Shown here piece after piece: positions 1-6,723 of a DNA stretch of 16,391 nucleotides (within the stretch, counting starts at the first letter, position 1; every line of letters starts with the position of its first letter). Source of the stretch: Acidobacteriota bacterium. GTDB taxonomy: Bacteria > Acidobacteriota > Terriglobia > Acidiferrales > UBA7541. The stretch lies in the NCBI GenBank assembly GCA_003224075.1, contig QHYF01000001.1, positions 1 through 16,391 on the forward strand. Reading direction: 5' to 3'. The notes below the pieces were generated by a model, which saw only the letters and a program-made list of their open reading frames with translations, did not search any database and was not told the origin of the DNA. The translations under genes and the position numbers were made by a program.

Positions 1-1055
1 CAGCCGATGCCGCCACCCCAGCCAAAACCAGCGCTGAAGCCCCAGCCGCCGCCGAAGAAACCCACAAAGGCAGGCCCGTAGATCGGAGGACCAAAGAACG
101 GGCCCGGGCACCAGCCCCAGCCGCCCGCGAAATAGTTCCAGCGGCCGTAGTGGTACGGGGCAAAGCCCCAAGGCGAATAGTCAACCCAGGTCCAGCCCCA
201 CGGGTCGACCCAGTTCCAATAGCCGTAGCTGTAAGGAGCCCAGCCAGGGGCAACCTCGGCGGGATACCAAACATGCCCGTACTCGGGCTCATCGCGCCAA
301 GTGCCGTAATCATCGAGGTCGTCGTAGCCGACCATATCGCGCGAAACGTAACGCGCGGAAACCGAGTTGTCTTCCTTCAGGTCGCGCTCCGCGGCCCAAC
401 GATCGAGGCCGTCGGGACCCGGCGCGCGATCAATGCTGTATTCGACGTTTTCCGTACCGTTGAATTCCGCCCGCTCGCCGGAATGCACTTCGTATGTCTT
501 GCCCCCGGCGGTGACTTCACCCTCGCCGCGGAGAACGGTAACTCGGGCGGAGTCGCCATTTTCATTCACGTCAATGCGAAACGCTCCGGCCTGCTTCACG
601 GTGAAAGCCAGGTTGGGAGCGTCGACTTCGTAAAGATCGCCCTCGCGGAGTTCGCGGACGCGGAAATTGATGCTGCCTTCAGCGATGCGCATCTGAGTGA
701 TGCCCTGGTCGAGATTGAGAAAAGACATCGAGCTCATGCTGCCGAGATGGATGGATGCCTGGCCGGCTTGTAATTCCACGCGTGAATCCTTGTCGACCCA
801 AATCTTGTCACCGATGGTCATCGGGCGGTTCTTGGCCGCGCTTCCCCATTCGCCCTGCCCGCCGGGCTGAAAAGAAACCGAACCGTCCAAATAGCTAATG
901 CGCGCGACGCGCGTGGGCGGATCTTTCTGCTCGTCCGCTCGCGCCTGGGGCGCCACAAAACCCAAAAGACCGGTCAAGCACAGCAGCAGGACTGCCTTGC
1001 TCACGACCGCTGGGCGGTCTACGCTGCTCTTGCCGGTAAATATCGTCGTCTTCAT
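1..1055 (-). CDS. FecR-domain / DUF6600 exported protein (3' end missing)
   Basis: At least 351 residues are visible, and the reading frame stays open to the left window edge, so the C-terminus is missing. The ATG at 1055 is preceded by AGGGGA about 6 nt upstream. Residues 1-40 look like a signal peptide: a basic start, the hydrophobic stretch AVLLLCLTGLLGFVA, and cleavage after ARA. Residues about 48-205 resemble a FecR-type beta domain (ARISYLDGSVSF, GDKIWVDKDSRVEL, RVTVLRGEGEV). From about residue 255 the protein becomes extremely rich in Trp, Tyr, Gly and Pro (NWVDPWGWTWVDYSPWGFAP), which is characteristic of the DUF6600 family. Such proteins are exported and common in Acidobacteriota; their biochemical role is not established. 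No sigma/anti-sigma pair lies next to it in the window, so a FecR-like signalling role is not supported by context. Confidence 0.85.
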   Translation of the reverse strand, partial: MKTTIFTGKSSVDRPAVVSKAVLLLCLTGLLGFVAPQARADEQKDPPTRVARISYLDGSVSFQPGGQGEWGSAAKNRPMTIGDKIWVDKDSRVELQAGQASIHLGSMSSMSFLNLDQGITQMRIAEGSINFRVRELREGDLYEVDAPNLAFTVKQAGAFRIDVNENGDSARVTVLRGEGEVTAGGKTYEVHSGERAEFNGTENVEYSIDRAPGPDGLDRWAAERDLKEDNSVSARYVSRDMVGYDDLDDYGTWRDEPEYGHVWYPAEVAPGWAPYSYGYWNWVDPWGWTWVDYSPWGFAPYHYGRWNYFAGGWGWCPGPFFGPPIYGPAFVGFFGGGWGFSAGFGWGGGIG

Positions 1056-1107
1056 GACGAATCCCCTGTCTTCGGACTGGACGCTGACTGATGGCCGCCC
1101 AAACACG

Positions 1108-1126
1108 GCTCCCAGCCGATGGGAGC
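1108..1126. other. Inverted repeat in the 5' leader of the DUF6600 gene
   Basis: GCTCCC (1108-1113) and GGGAGC (1121-1126) form a perfect 6-bp stem with a 7-nt loop. It lies about 50 nt upstream of the DUF6600 start and just downstream of the putative -10 at 1137-1142, so it would sit near the 5' end of the transcript. It could stabilise the mRNA or act as a protein site; no function can be assigned from sequence alone. Confidence 0.35.
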
Positions 1127-1136
1127 TAGCTGCTTA

Positions 1137-1165
1137 CTTATAACTCCCAAGAGGTTAAACCCCAA
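1137..1165 (-). promoter_or_regulatory. Candidate sigma-70 promoter for the DUF6600 gene
   Basis: Read on the minus strand, a -35-like TTGGGG (1165-1160) is followed after 17 nt by a -10-like TATAAG (1142-1137). The -10 matches the consensus well and the -35 poorly. A 10-bp palindrome, AAAGCGCTTT (1188-1197), lies just upstream and could be a regulator site. This is pattern matching only. Confidence 0.42.
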
Positions 1166-1245
1166 AGAGGAAAAGAAGTTGCCCTCGAAAGCGCTTTGGA
1201 CTGGTCCCAGCGATGCGGCAGGTACTAGGGTTCGCTCCTACGAAT

Positions 1246-1275
1246 AAGTTATGTAGAATCAGTGCCTTAGGTCAA
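1246..1275 (-). promoter_or_regulatory. Second, more distal candidate promoter for the DUF6600 gene
   Basis: On the minus strand, TTGACC (1275-1270) is followed after 18 nt by TAACTT (1251-1246). The -35 is good and the -10 is weak. If used, it would give a leader of roughly 185 nt for the DUF6600 mRNA. The region 1056-1312 contains no gene that I can support. Confidence 0.3.
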
Positions 1276-1312
1276 GCAGCACACGGTAATTGTCGCTCCG
1301 GGGATAGGAATG

Positions 1313-2278
1313 TCACCGGAGGGCGGCGTACAGAGCTTCCTTCCAACGCTGATTATCAATGGTCCAGTAGACTTTCGCTTTCGCGCCCTTGCTCATAACT
1401 GGAGCCCACACTGCCCGATTGCGGTCGTTCGCTGAAACGTTGAGGCGGTCCACCACGGTCATACCCCGCGTTAGTTCGCTCGCCGTCTCGATGTCCACGT
1501 AGTGTTCGCTTTGTTGCGTGACGATCGTAGGGTCGAGGGCAACGGACATGGCCACAGGATCCGGCAACGAAATGCCGTGTTCGCCGGTCTGCTCGAAGTA
1601 AGCTTCTCTAGCGCGGCTGTTGCATTCAATGGCGAAGCGCGCGAGCGCAGTATTAAAGCTCAGCGCGTGATCGATGTCGTCTACGTTCAGTGCTGCGCCG
1701 CCTCTGCAAAGGTGCCAGCCCACCAGTTCCACGGGCAGTCCGCTTCGCAGCACAATGCGCGCAGCCTCGGGATCGCACCAGATATTGTATTCGGCAGCAG
1801 GGGTCACGTTCCCCTCACAGCACGGCGCGCCGCCCATGACCACACAGCGGCTGACGCTGGCGGCGATGCCGGGTTTTCTCTGCAAGGCCAAAGCAACATT
1901 GGTTAAGGGTCCGAGCGTGACCATGACCAGCCCGGGATGGGATTCAATGGTGGAAATGATCGCTTCGGCCGCGGGCTGCTTTTCAGGCGCGCGACGCGGA
2001 GGCGGGTAGCCGTGGTCCCCCAGGCCGTCACGGCCGTGGAACCAGTGCGCGCTCTCGTGAGCGCGAATGAGCGGCTTTTCCGCGCCCATAAAGACAGGAA
2101 CATCCGCGCCACAAAGTTCCGCGGTGTAGAGCGCATTCCGGGTGGATTGTTGCACGGCAACATTGCCGGCGACCGTGGTGATTGCCAACACACGAATATG
2201 AGGAGAGAGAAGCGCCATGATCAACGCGACAGCGTCATCGGAAGCGGTATCGGTATCGATGAGGAAAAGGGGTTTCAC
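1313..2278 (-). CDS. Inosine-uridine preferring nucleoside hydrolase family protein
   Basis: This 321-residue protein belongs to the family that hydrolyses the N-glycosidic bond of ribonucleosides, releasing base and ribose for salvage; it is probably cytoplasmic. The N-terminal calcium/ribose motif is DTDTASDDAVA, with D8, D10, D14 and D15. Other family landmarks are VTLGPLTNVALAL (N127), the GNVTPAAEYN segment with E163 and N165, and D240 near the C-terminus. The residue before D240 is Pro (SLPDPVAM), where characterised enzymes such as the Crithidia enzyme carry a catalytic His. The frame stays open for another 138 codons upstream, but the family begins right at KPLFLIDTD, so the GTG at 2278 is chosen. 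No Shine-Dalgarno is visible. A TATCCT element ending 7 nt before the GTG could be a -10 for a leaderless transcript. It is divergent from the lipoprotein gene. Substrate cannot be deduced. Confidence 0.87.
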   Translation of the reverse strand: MKPLFLIDTDTASDDAVALIMALLSPHIRVLAITTVAGNVAVQQSTRNALYTAELCGADVPVFMGAEKPLIRAHESAHWFHGRDGLGDHGYPPPRRAPEKQPAAEAIISTIESHPGLVMVTLGPLTNVALALQRKPGIAASVSRCVVMGGAPCCEGNVTPAAEYNIWCDPEAARIVLRSGLPVELVGWHLCRGGAALNVDDIDHALSFNTALARFAIECNSRAREAYFEQTGEHGISLPDPVAMSVALDPTIVTQQSEHYVDIETASELTRGMTVVDRLNVSANDRNRAVWAPVMSKGAKAKVYWTIDNQRWKEALYAALR

Positions 2279-2451
2279 GCGGCGTAGGATAACAAACTCG
2301 GCGCGACTGTGGCGCCACGCTTGGCGCGGGAGGAGGGATTCCCAACTTTGCAGCGCGCGGAGCAGCCTGAGGGGGAACAGAACTTGCTTGGTGCCGATTG
2401 AGAATGACGACGGCGCTTCGATCTCAACACGCAGCCCTCGCGCAGACGAAA

Positions 2452-2479
2452 TTGACTTCATCCCGGATGAGAGTATGTT
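2452..2479 (+). promoter_or_regulatory. Candidate sigma-70 promoter for the lipoprotein gene
   Basis: TTGACT (2452-2457) is followed after 16 nt by TATGTT (2474-2479). Transcription would start near 2486, giving a leader of about 30 nt that carries the GGGAGG ribosome-binding site at 2505-2510. The rest of the 2279-2516 divergent gap shows no other gene. Confidence 0.5.
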
Positions 2480-2516
2480 TAGGGAATAGGAACATTCAGC
2501 CCGTGGGAGGTTTTTG

Positions 2517-3182
2517 ATGAATCGTCGTTTTGCTTCCATCTTACTGTCTTCTTTTTGTATTGGCCTGCTGGTTGCAGGATGCCAAAAAACGGCTGACCAA
2601 CAGTCCGGCCCGGACGCCAATTCTTCTCCGTCCGTGGCGGACGCGGTGAAAAAGGCCATCGAGCCGAAACCACTGATAGTTCCTGCAGACACAGTTCTGG
2701 CCGTGGTTTTGGATCAAACGCTCAGCTCGAAAACCGCCACGTCGGGGGAGAAATTCTCCGCGACCGTGGAATCCCCCGTTGAAGTAGAAGGGAAAGTCGC
2801 AATTCCCAAGGGCGCGCGCGCTGAAGGAATCGTAAAAGAGGCGAAGGCTGCAGGCCGCTTCAAAGGAGCGTCAGTGCTTTCGCTGACACTAGCAAGCGTC
2901 ACTGTCAACGGTAAGGACTATGAAATTCAGACCTCTGCTCCGACGATGTCCAGGAAGGGGAAAGGCAAGCGCACTGCAGCCATGGTCGGCGGCGGAGCGG
3001 CCGGCGGAGCGGTTATCGGAGCGCTGGCCGGCGGCGGTAAGGGCGCGGCGATCGGAGGATTGATCGGCGCCGCGGCGGGTACCGGGGGCGCGGGGCTCAC
3101 GGGCAATCGCGACATCACGCTTGCTGCGGAAACGGCGCTCGATTTCAAGCTGCTTCAACCAGTGGAAATCAAACATAAGTAG
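2517..3182 (+). CDS. Gly-zipper lipoprotein
   Basis: The protein has 221 residues. ATG at 2517 is chosen, with GGGAGG 6 nt upstream; a TTG one codon earlier is also possible. The N-terminus is a lipoprotein signal: a basic start, a hydrophobic core and the lipobox LVAGC, with C22 as the lipidated residue. Residues about 23-50 are a low-complexity polar linker (Gln, Ser, Pro, Asp). The middle is a predicted beta domain (PADTVLAVVLDQTLSSKT, SGEKFSATVE, PKGARAEGIVKEAKAAGRFKG). The C-terminal third has a glycine-zipper stretch (AAGGAVIGALAGGGKGAAIG, then GGLIGAAAGTGGAG), which suggests membrane insertion or oligomerisation. It ends with TLAAETALDFKLLQPVEI, a pattern usual in this kind of cell-envelope protein. 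It is probably an envelope lipoprotein of unknown role. It is a single-gene unit with its own promoter and terminator. Confidence 0.85.
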   Translation: MNRRFASILLSSFCIGLLVAGCQKTADQQSGPDANSSPSVADAVKKAIEPKPLIVPADTVLAVVLDQTLSSKTATSGEKFSATVESPVEVEGKVAIPKGARAEGIVKEAKAAGRFKGASVLSLTLASVTVNGKDYEIQTSAPTMSRKGKGKRTAAMVGGGAAGGAVIGALAGGGKGAAIGGLIGAAAGTGGAGLTGNRDITLAAETALDFKLLQPVEIKHK

Positions 3183-3196
3183 ACCGTAGCATTGAC

Positions 3197-3235
3197 AGCC
3201 CCGCGGGAGGTCTTCGGACGCTGCGGGGCTTTTTT
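3197..3235 (+). terminator. Rho-independent terminator of the lipoprotein gene
   Basis: AGCCCCGC (3197-3204) pairs perfectly with GCGGGGCT (3223-3230) and is followed by a run of six T (3230-3235). The interior folds again as GTC-TTCG-GAC (3210-3219), a UUCG tetraloop with a C-G closing pair. It begins 15 nt after the stop codon. The U-run follows only on the plus strand, so it is directional. Confidence 0.88.
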
Positions 3236-3434
3236 CCCACGGGCGAGACCTGCTGCGCATGGACGAAGTCGGCCAACCACGCCCGGATTAGTTGCTTCGC
3301 TCGGGCCAAGAGAACCGCATAACTTCTGCGTCTTCCAATCGTAATACACCTGAGCTGCCCCTACGATGCTGACCGCGCCCATGTTCATTCAGGAAAGCCT
3401 GGCGCTTTTGTAAAGCGAGCAGTGATTCCGTGAA

Positions 3435-3446
3435 TTCCTGCAGGAA
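3435..3446. promoter_or_regulatory. 12-bp palindrome upstream of pcaF, possible operator
   Basis: TTCCTGCAGGAA is a perfect 12-bp palindrome in the 3236-3523 gap, 21 nt upstream of the candidate -35 of pcaF. Aromatic-catabolism genes are often controlled by IclR- or LysR-type regulators, but no regulator gene lies nearby and the site resembles no motif I can name. The rest of the gap holds no supported gene or RNA. Confidence 0.3.
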
Positions 3447-3467
3447 CTCGAGCCTTAGTGAGTCTGT

Positions 3468-3498
3468 TTGAGGGCGCGCCGAAGCGGTTGCGTATAAG
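3468..3498 (+). promoter_or_regulatory. Candidate promoter for pcaF-pcaD
   Basis: TTGAGG (3468-3473) and TATAAG (3493-3498) are separated by 19 nt, which is slightly long. Transcription would start near 3505, about 19 nt before the pcaF ATG. The -10 is good, the -35 moderate and the spacing off-optimum. Confidence 0.38.
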
Positions 3499-3523
3499 AT
3501 AGAGGCGCGGAGAAACTGGAAGG

Positions 3524-4735
3524 ATGAGCACAGAAACCGCTTGCATCTGCGACGCGATACGGACACCCATCGGCCGGTACGGCGGAACGCTTGCGGCGAT
3601 TCGCACCGATGATCTCGCGGCAATCCCGATTCGCTCCCTGATGGAGCGCAATGCAATTGTGGACTGGCACGCGGTGGATGACGTGGTCTACGGTTGCGCC
3701 AACCAGGCAGGCGAAGACAACCGAAACGTTGGCCGCATGGCACTGCTGCTTGCTGGTTTGCCGAAGGAAGTCCCCGGGACGACCGTGAACCGGCTTTGCG
3801 GCTCCAGTATGGACGCGGTAGCAACTGCCGCGCGCGCGATCAGATGTGGCGAAGCGGACCTGATCATTGCCGGAGGGGTCGAGAGCATGTCGCGGGCGCC
3901 CTTCGTGCTGGGCAAGGCCGATAGCGCGTATTCCCGCTCCATGAAAATGGAAGACACCACCATCGGCTGGCGATTCGTAAACCCGCTGATGAAAGCAAAG
4001 TACGGAACTGACTCGATGCCGGAGACAGGTGAAATCGTCGCGGAGGAATTTCACATCTCGCGCAAGGATCAGGATCAATTCGCTCTGAGGAGCCAGCAAC
4101 GCGCCGCCGAGGCGATTCGAAGCGGAAGAATGAAGCAGGAAATTGTGCCCGTGCCCATTCCACAGAAGAAGTGCGATCCGGTGCTTTTCTCGGAAGATGA
4201 ACACCCCCGGCCAGACACTACGCTGGAGGCGCTTTCGAAACTGAAGCCGATCGTCAAACCCGAGGGCACCATCACTGCAGGAAACGCGTCGGGAGTCAAT
4301 GACGGCGCGTGCGCGTTGCTTCTGGCCTCGGAGGCGGCGGTGAAACGCCACGGATTGACGCCGAAAGCACGCGTCGTCGCAGCGGCCGCGGCAGGCGTGG
4401 CGCCGCGGATCATGGGCATGGGACCAGCCCCGGCGACGCGCAAAGTTCTGGCTAAGGCCGGTTTGACGGTCGGACAAATGAACGTCGTTGAATTGAATGA
4501 AGCTTTCGCTTCACAAGCGCTGGCCGTTCTGCGCGACCTGGGAATTCCCGATGACGCAGCGCACGTCAATCCCAACGGCGGCGCCATCGCACTGGGTCAC
4601 CCTTTAGGCGCCAGCGGCGCGCGGCTCGTGACGACCGCACTTTACCAACTCTTGCGAACAAAGGGCCGGTACGCACTCTGCACCATGTGCATCGGAGTGG
4701 GGCAAGGGATTGCTTTGATCCTGGAACGCGTCTGA
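3524..4735 (+). CDS. pcaF: 3-oxoadipyl-CoA thiolase (acetyl-CoA acetyltransferase family)
   Basis: This 403-residue thiolase has the expected full length. It cleaves 3-oxoadipyl-CoA with CoA to succinyl-CoA and acetyl-CoA, the last step of the beta-ketoadipate pathway. Catalytic residues are visible: nucleophilic C92 in NRLCGSSMDA, H359 in GHPLGASGAR, and C389 in CTMCIGVGQG. PcaF-like wording extends over the whole protein: CDAIRTPIGRYGG, GCANQAGEDNRNV, GGVESMSRAPF, DTTIGWRFVNPLMKA, RPDTTLEALSKLKP and AGNASGVNDGACALLLAS. These separate it from generic biosynthetic thiolases. A following pcaD gene strongly supports the pathway call. ATG at 3524 fits the family start. Upstream purines (GGAG at 3509-3512, GGAAGG directly before the ATG) give a usable but imperfect ribosome site. 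The other pathway genes (pcaIJ, pcaGH, pcaB, pcaC) are not in the window. Confidence 0.9.
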   Translation: MSTETACICDAIRTPIGRYGGTLAAIRTDDLAAIPIRSLMERNAIVDWHAVDDVVYGCANQAGEDNRNVGRMALLLAGLPKEVPGTTVNRLCGSSMDAVATAARAIRCGEADLIIAGGVESMSRAPFVLGKADSAYSRSMKMEDTTIGWRFVNPLMKAKYGTDSMPETGEIVAEEFHISRKDQDQFALRSQQRAAEAIRSGRMKQEIVPVPIPQKKCDPVLFSEDEHPRPDTTLEALSKLKPIVKPEGTITAGNASGVNDGACALLLASEAAVKRHGLTPKARVVAAAAAGVAPRIMGMGPAPATRKVLAKAGLTVGQMNVVELNEAFASQALAVLRDLGIPDDAAHVNPNGGAIALGHPLGASGARLVTTALYQLLRTKGRYALCTMCIGVGQGIALILERV

Positions 4736-4795
4736 GGGTTACCCGGGATTCAAGCGCCGCCCGGCCGAGAAAGAATCCGAAAGCGAGTGAAGTTC

Positions 4796-5575
4796 ATGCC
4801 ATTCGCCACGATAGCCGGCGCCCGAATTCATTACCTTCTGGAAGGTCCCGCCGGCTCGCACGTACTGATGTTTTCAAACTCGCTCGGCACGAATTTTTCC
4901 ATGTGGGATCCGCAAGCGCGGGAATTCAATAAGCACTTTCGGATCTTGCGTTACGACACACGCGGTCACGGACAATCCTCGGTTACACCGGGCCCTTATT
5001 CCATCGAACAGCTCGGGAAGGACGTAATCGCACTACTGGGCGCTCTACAGTTGGATCGTGTCCATTTTTGCGGGCTGTCGATGGGTGGAATGATTGGAAT
5101 GTGGCTTGGAGCCAACGCGCCTGAGCGCCTGAGTCAGGTGATCCTCTGCAGCACTGCGGCCAAGATTGGAACTCCCGAGACTTGGAATGCCCGTATCGCC
5201 GCGGTTCGAAAAGACGGAATGAAGCAGGTGGCTTCCTCGGTCGTGGAACGATGGTTCTCGCCCGCTTTCCGCGAGAAGGTCCCCGGAACCATTGCGAGTG
5301 TTCTACGGATGCTCGAGGAAGCGAACGCGGAGGGCTATGCGGCGTGTTGCGCGGCTGTGCGCGATTTCGACTTCCGCGACCAACTTGAGAAAGTTCGCAA
5401 ACCAATCCTGGTGATTTCAGGCACGCATGACACGGCGACACCACCGGCGGACGGGCGCTATCTTGCGGATCATATTTGCGCTGCGCGGTATGCGGAGCTC
5501 AATGCGGCGCACCTTTGCAATATTGAAGATCCTAGTCGATTCAACAGCGAAGTCAGTACGTTTCTGAGCGCTTGA
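4796..5575 (+). CDS. pcaD: 3-oxoadipate enol-lactonase (alpha/beta hydrolase)
   Basis: This 259-residue alpha/beta hydrolase would hydrolyse 3-oxoadipate enol-lactone to 3-oxoadipate in the cytoplasm. The catalytic triad is visible: S95 in the nucleophile elbow CGLSMGGMIG, D212 in SGTHDTATPP and H239 in NAAHLCNIEDP. The oxyanion strand SNSLGTNFSMWD and the segment RYDTRGHGQSS are typical of PcaD. The start is uncertain: ATG at 4796 matches the usual MPF-type N-terminus, while an in-frame GTG at 4787 would add three residues. Neither has a strong Shine-Dalgarno. It starts about 60 nt after pcaF on the same strand, so the two are probably co-transcribed. Other alpha/beta hydrolases share the fold; the pcaF neighbour makes the specific name likely. 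Confidence 0.87.
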   Translation: MPFATIAGARIHYLLEGPAGSHVLMFSNSLGTNFSMWDPQAREFNKHFRILRYDTRGHGQSSVTPGPYSIEQLGKDVIALLGALQLDRVHFCGLSMGGMIGMWLGANAPERLSQVILCSTAAKIGTPETWNARIAAVRKDGMKQVASSVVERWFSPAFREKVPGTIASVLRMLEEANAEGYAACCAAVRDFDFRDQLEKVRKPILVISGTHDTATPPADGRYLADHICAARYAELNAAHLCNIEDPSRFNSEVSTFLSA

Positions 5576-5577
5576 GG

Positions 5578-5640
5578 AAGCTTGCCAATGGATCGACCTG
5601 ACGAGTTTGGAACGCGACGTTCGCGCAGAAGAGCAAGCTT
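5578..5640. repeat. Inverted repeat after pcaD
   Basis: AAGCTTGC (5578-5585) and GCAAGCTT (5633-5640) are perfect 8-bp complements separated by 47 nt. The loop contains a smaller hairpin, CGCGA-CGT-TCGCG. A short T-run (5639-5642) follows the right arm. It begins 3 nt after the pcaD stop and could be a weak terminator or an RNA-stability structure for pcaF-pcaD. Confidence 0.33.
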
Positions 5641-5696
5641 TTGAACGGCTTACGTGGCAGGCCGAGCCTCCCCTCAGTGAAGGGAAAACCGAAAAA

Positions 5697-5725
5697 TTCT
5701 TGCTATAGTTACCTCCGTATATTAT
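5697..5725 (+). promoter_or_regulatory. Weak candidate promoter for nagB
   Basis: TTCTTG (5697-5702) and TATTAT (5720-5725) are 17 nt apart in an AT-rich patch, in contrast to the GC-rich surroundings. Overlapping alternatives (TATAGT at 5704, TATATT at 5718) make the exact register uncertain. No gene is supported in 5576-5822. Confidence 0.3.
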
Positions 5726-5822
5726 TTCTCCAGGTCGGCCGTGGATATCTAGAGCGGTTACGCTTCTTCAGCTACATTTTTGAGCCGGGTCACAGGAACA
5801 CAGATTTCGGAGAGGATTCGGC

Positions 5823-6617
5823 ATGCTGGTGATCCTGAAACGCGACGATGAAGAGAGCAGCCGCCAGGCGGCTCAACTCATCGCCAGCGCGGTGCGTAAG
5901 AAGCCCACACTAACCCTCGGCTTAGCCACGGGTGTCACCATGCTCGGCGTTTACAAACATCTCGTGCGACTTCACAAAGAAGGGTCACTCGACTTCTCTC
6001 GCGTCGTTACGTTCAATCTGGATGAATACCTCGGCCTCTCGCCCTCACACCCGCAGAGCTTTCATCATTTCATGAGGGAAAATTTCTTCGCGCACGTCAA
6101 CATGGCCTCACAGAACATCCACATTCCCGATGGAACCATTCGCGGCAACTATGATGAATACTGCGCCGGGTATGAAGAAGCCATTCGCAAGGCCGGAGGC
6201 ATTGACGTCCAGCTTTTGGGAATTGGCCGCAACGGCCATATCGGTTTTAATGAGCCCACTTCCAGCATCGGCTCGCGCACGCGCCTGAAGGTCCTGAGCC
6301 AGGAAACGCTTGACGACAACTCCAAATCCTTCACGCCCGGCGATCAAAGCCCGCGTTGCGCCATCACCATGGGGATCGGCACGATCCTGGAAGCGCGGAA
6401 AATCCTTTTGCTCGCTACCGGCACGGCTAAGGCCGCGGCCGTCGCGAAATCGATCGAAGGCCCGATCACTTCCGCAGTCTCCGCCTCCGCCCTTCAACTC
6501 CATCCCGAGGTCACCTTCATTATCGACGATGCAGCCGCCTCCCAACTCACCCAGCGCGATTACTACCATCGGGTCCTGGAAATGACAGCTTTGTTGACCC
6601 CCGAACGTCTGTCCTGA
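5823..6617 (+). CDS. nagB: Glucosamine-6-phosphate deaminase
   Basis: This 264-residue protein is the expected length for NagB, which converts glucosamine-6-phosphate to fructose-6-phosphate and ammonia, the entry of amino sugars into glycolysis. Landmarks are GLATGVTMLGVY (phosphate-binding loop), FNLDEYLGL with D67 (equivalent to E. coli D72) and LGIGRNGHIGFNEP with H139 and E144 (E. coli H143, E148). N137 stands where E. coli has D141, as in many bacterial homologues. The ATG at 5823 has GGAGAGGA about 8 nt upstream. No nagA, transporter or GntR-type regulator adjoins it, so it looks like a single-gene unit with its own upstream region. The C-terminus (ALLTPERLS) is shorter and different from the allosteric enterobacterial enzyme, so allosteric control by GlcNAc-6-P cannot be assumed. 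Confidence 0.92.
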   Translation: MLVILKRDDEESSRQAAQLIASAVRKKPTLTLGLATGVTMLGVYKHLVRLHKEGSLDFSRVVTFNLDEYLGLSPSHPQSFHHFMRENFFAHVNMASQNIHIPDGTIRGNYDEYCAGYEEAIRKAGGIDVQLLGIGRNGHIGFNEPTSSIGSRTRLKVLSQETLDDNSKSFTPGDQSPRCAITMGIGTILEARKILLLATGTAKAAAVAKSIEGPITSAVSASALQLHPEVTFIIDDAAASQLTQRDYYHRVLEMTALLTPERLS

Positions 6618-6641
6618 AGTTCAATCCATCGAGTTGAGCAC

Positions 6642-6670
6642 TTGACCGTCGCGGCCATTACAGGTCAGAT
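6642..6670 (+). promoter_or_regulatory. Weak candidate promoter for sirC
   Basis: TTGACC (6642-6647) is followed after 17 nt by TCAGAT (6665-6670). The -35 and spacing are good and the -10 is poor. It lies in the roughly 106-nt gap between nagB and sirC, about 50 nt before the sirC ATG. Confidence 0.27.
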
Positions 6671-6723
6671 TCACAGTGGGTCCTTCTGCCGGAGACTCGG
6701 CGAGAAGTAAACTGAGCCAACAA

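Noticed and set aside
1296..1321. CTCCGG/CCGGAG stem over the nucleoside hydrolase stop codon as a terminator
   Set aside because: A 6-bp stem with a 14-nt loop and no T-run, partly within the coding sequence; too weak to call.
2279..2692. N-terminal extension of the nucleoside hydrolase by 138 codons
   Set aside because: The extension covers the divergent promoter and the start of the lipoprotein gene and has no family similarity. The conserved protein begins at 2278.
3155..3388. Minus-strand 77-codon open frame (starts MNMGAVSIVGAAQ)
   Set aside because: It runs through the lipoprotein terminator and into the lipoprotein coding end, lacks a ribosome site, and matches nothing recognised.
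3455..4477. Minus-strand 340-codon open frame opposite pcaF
   Set aside because: It mirrors the coding sequence of a clear thiolase and has no recognisable protein motifs; a shadow frame.
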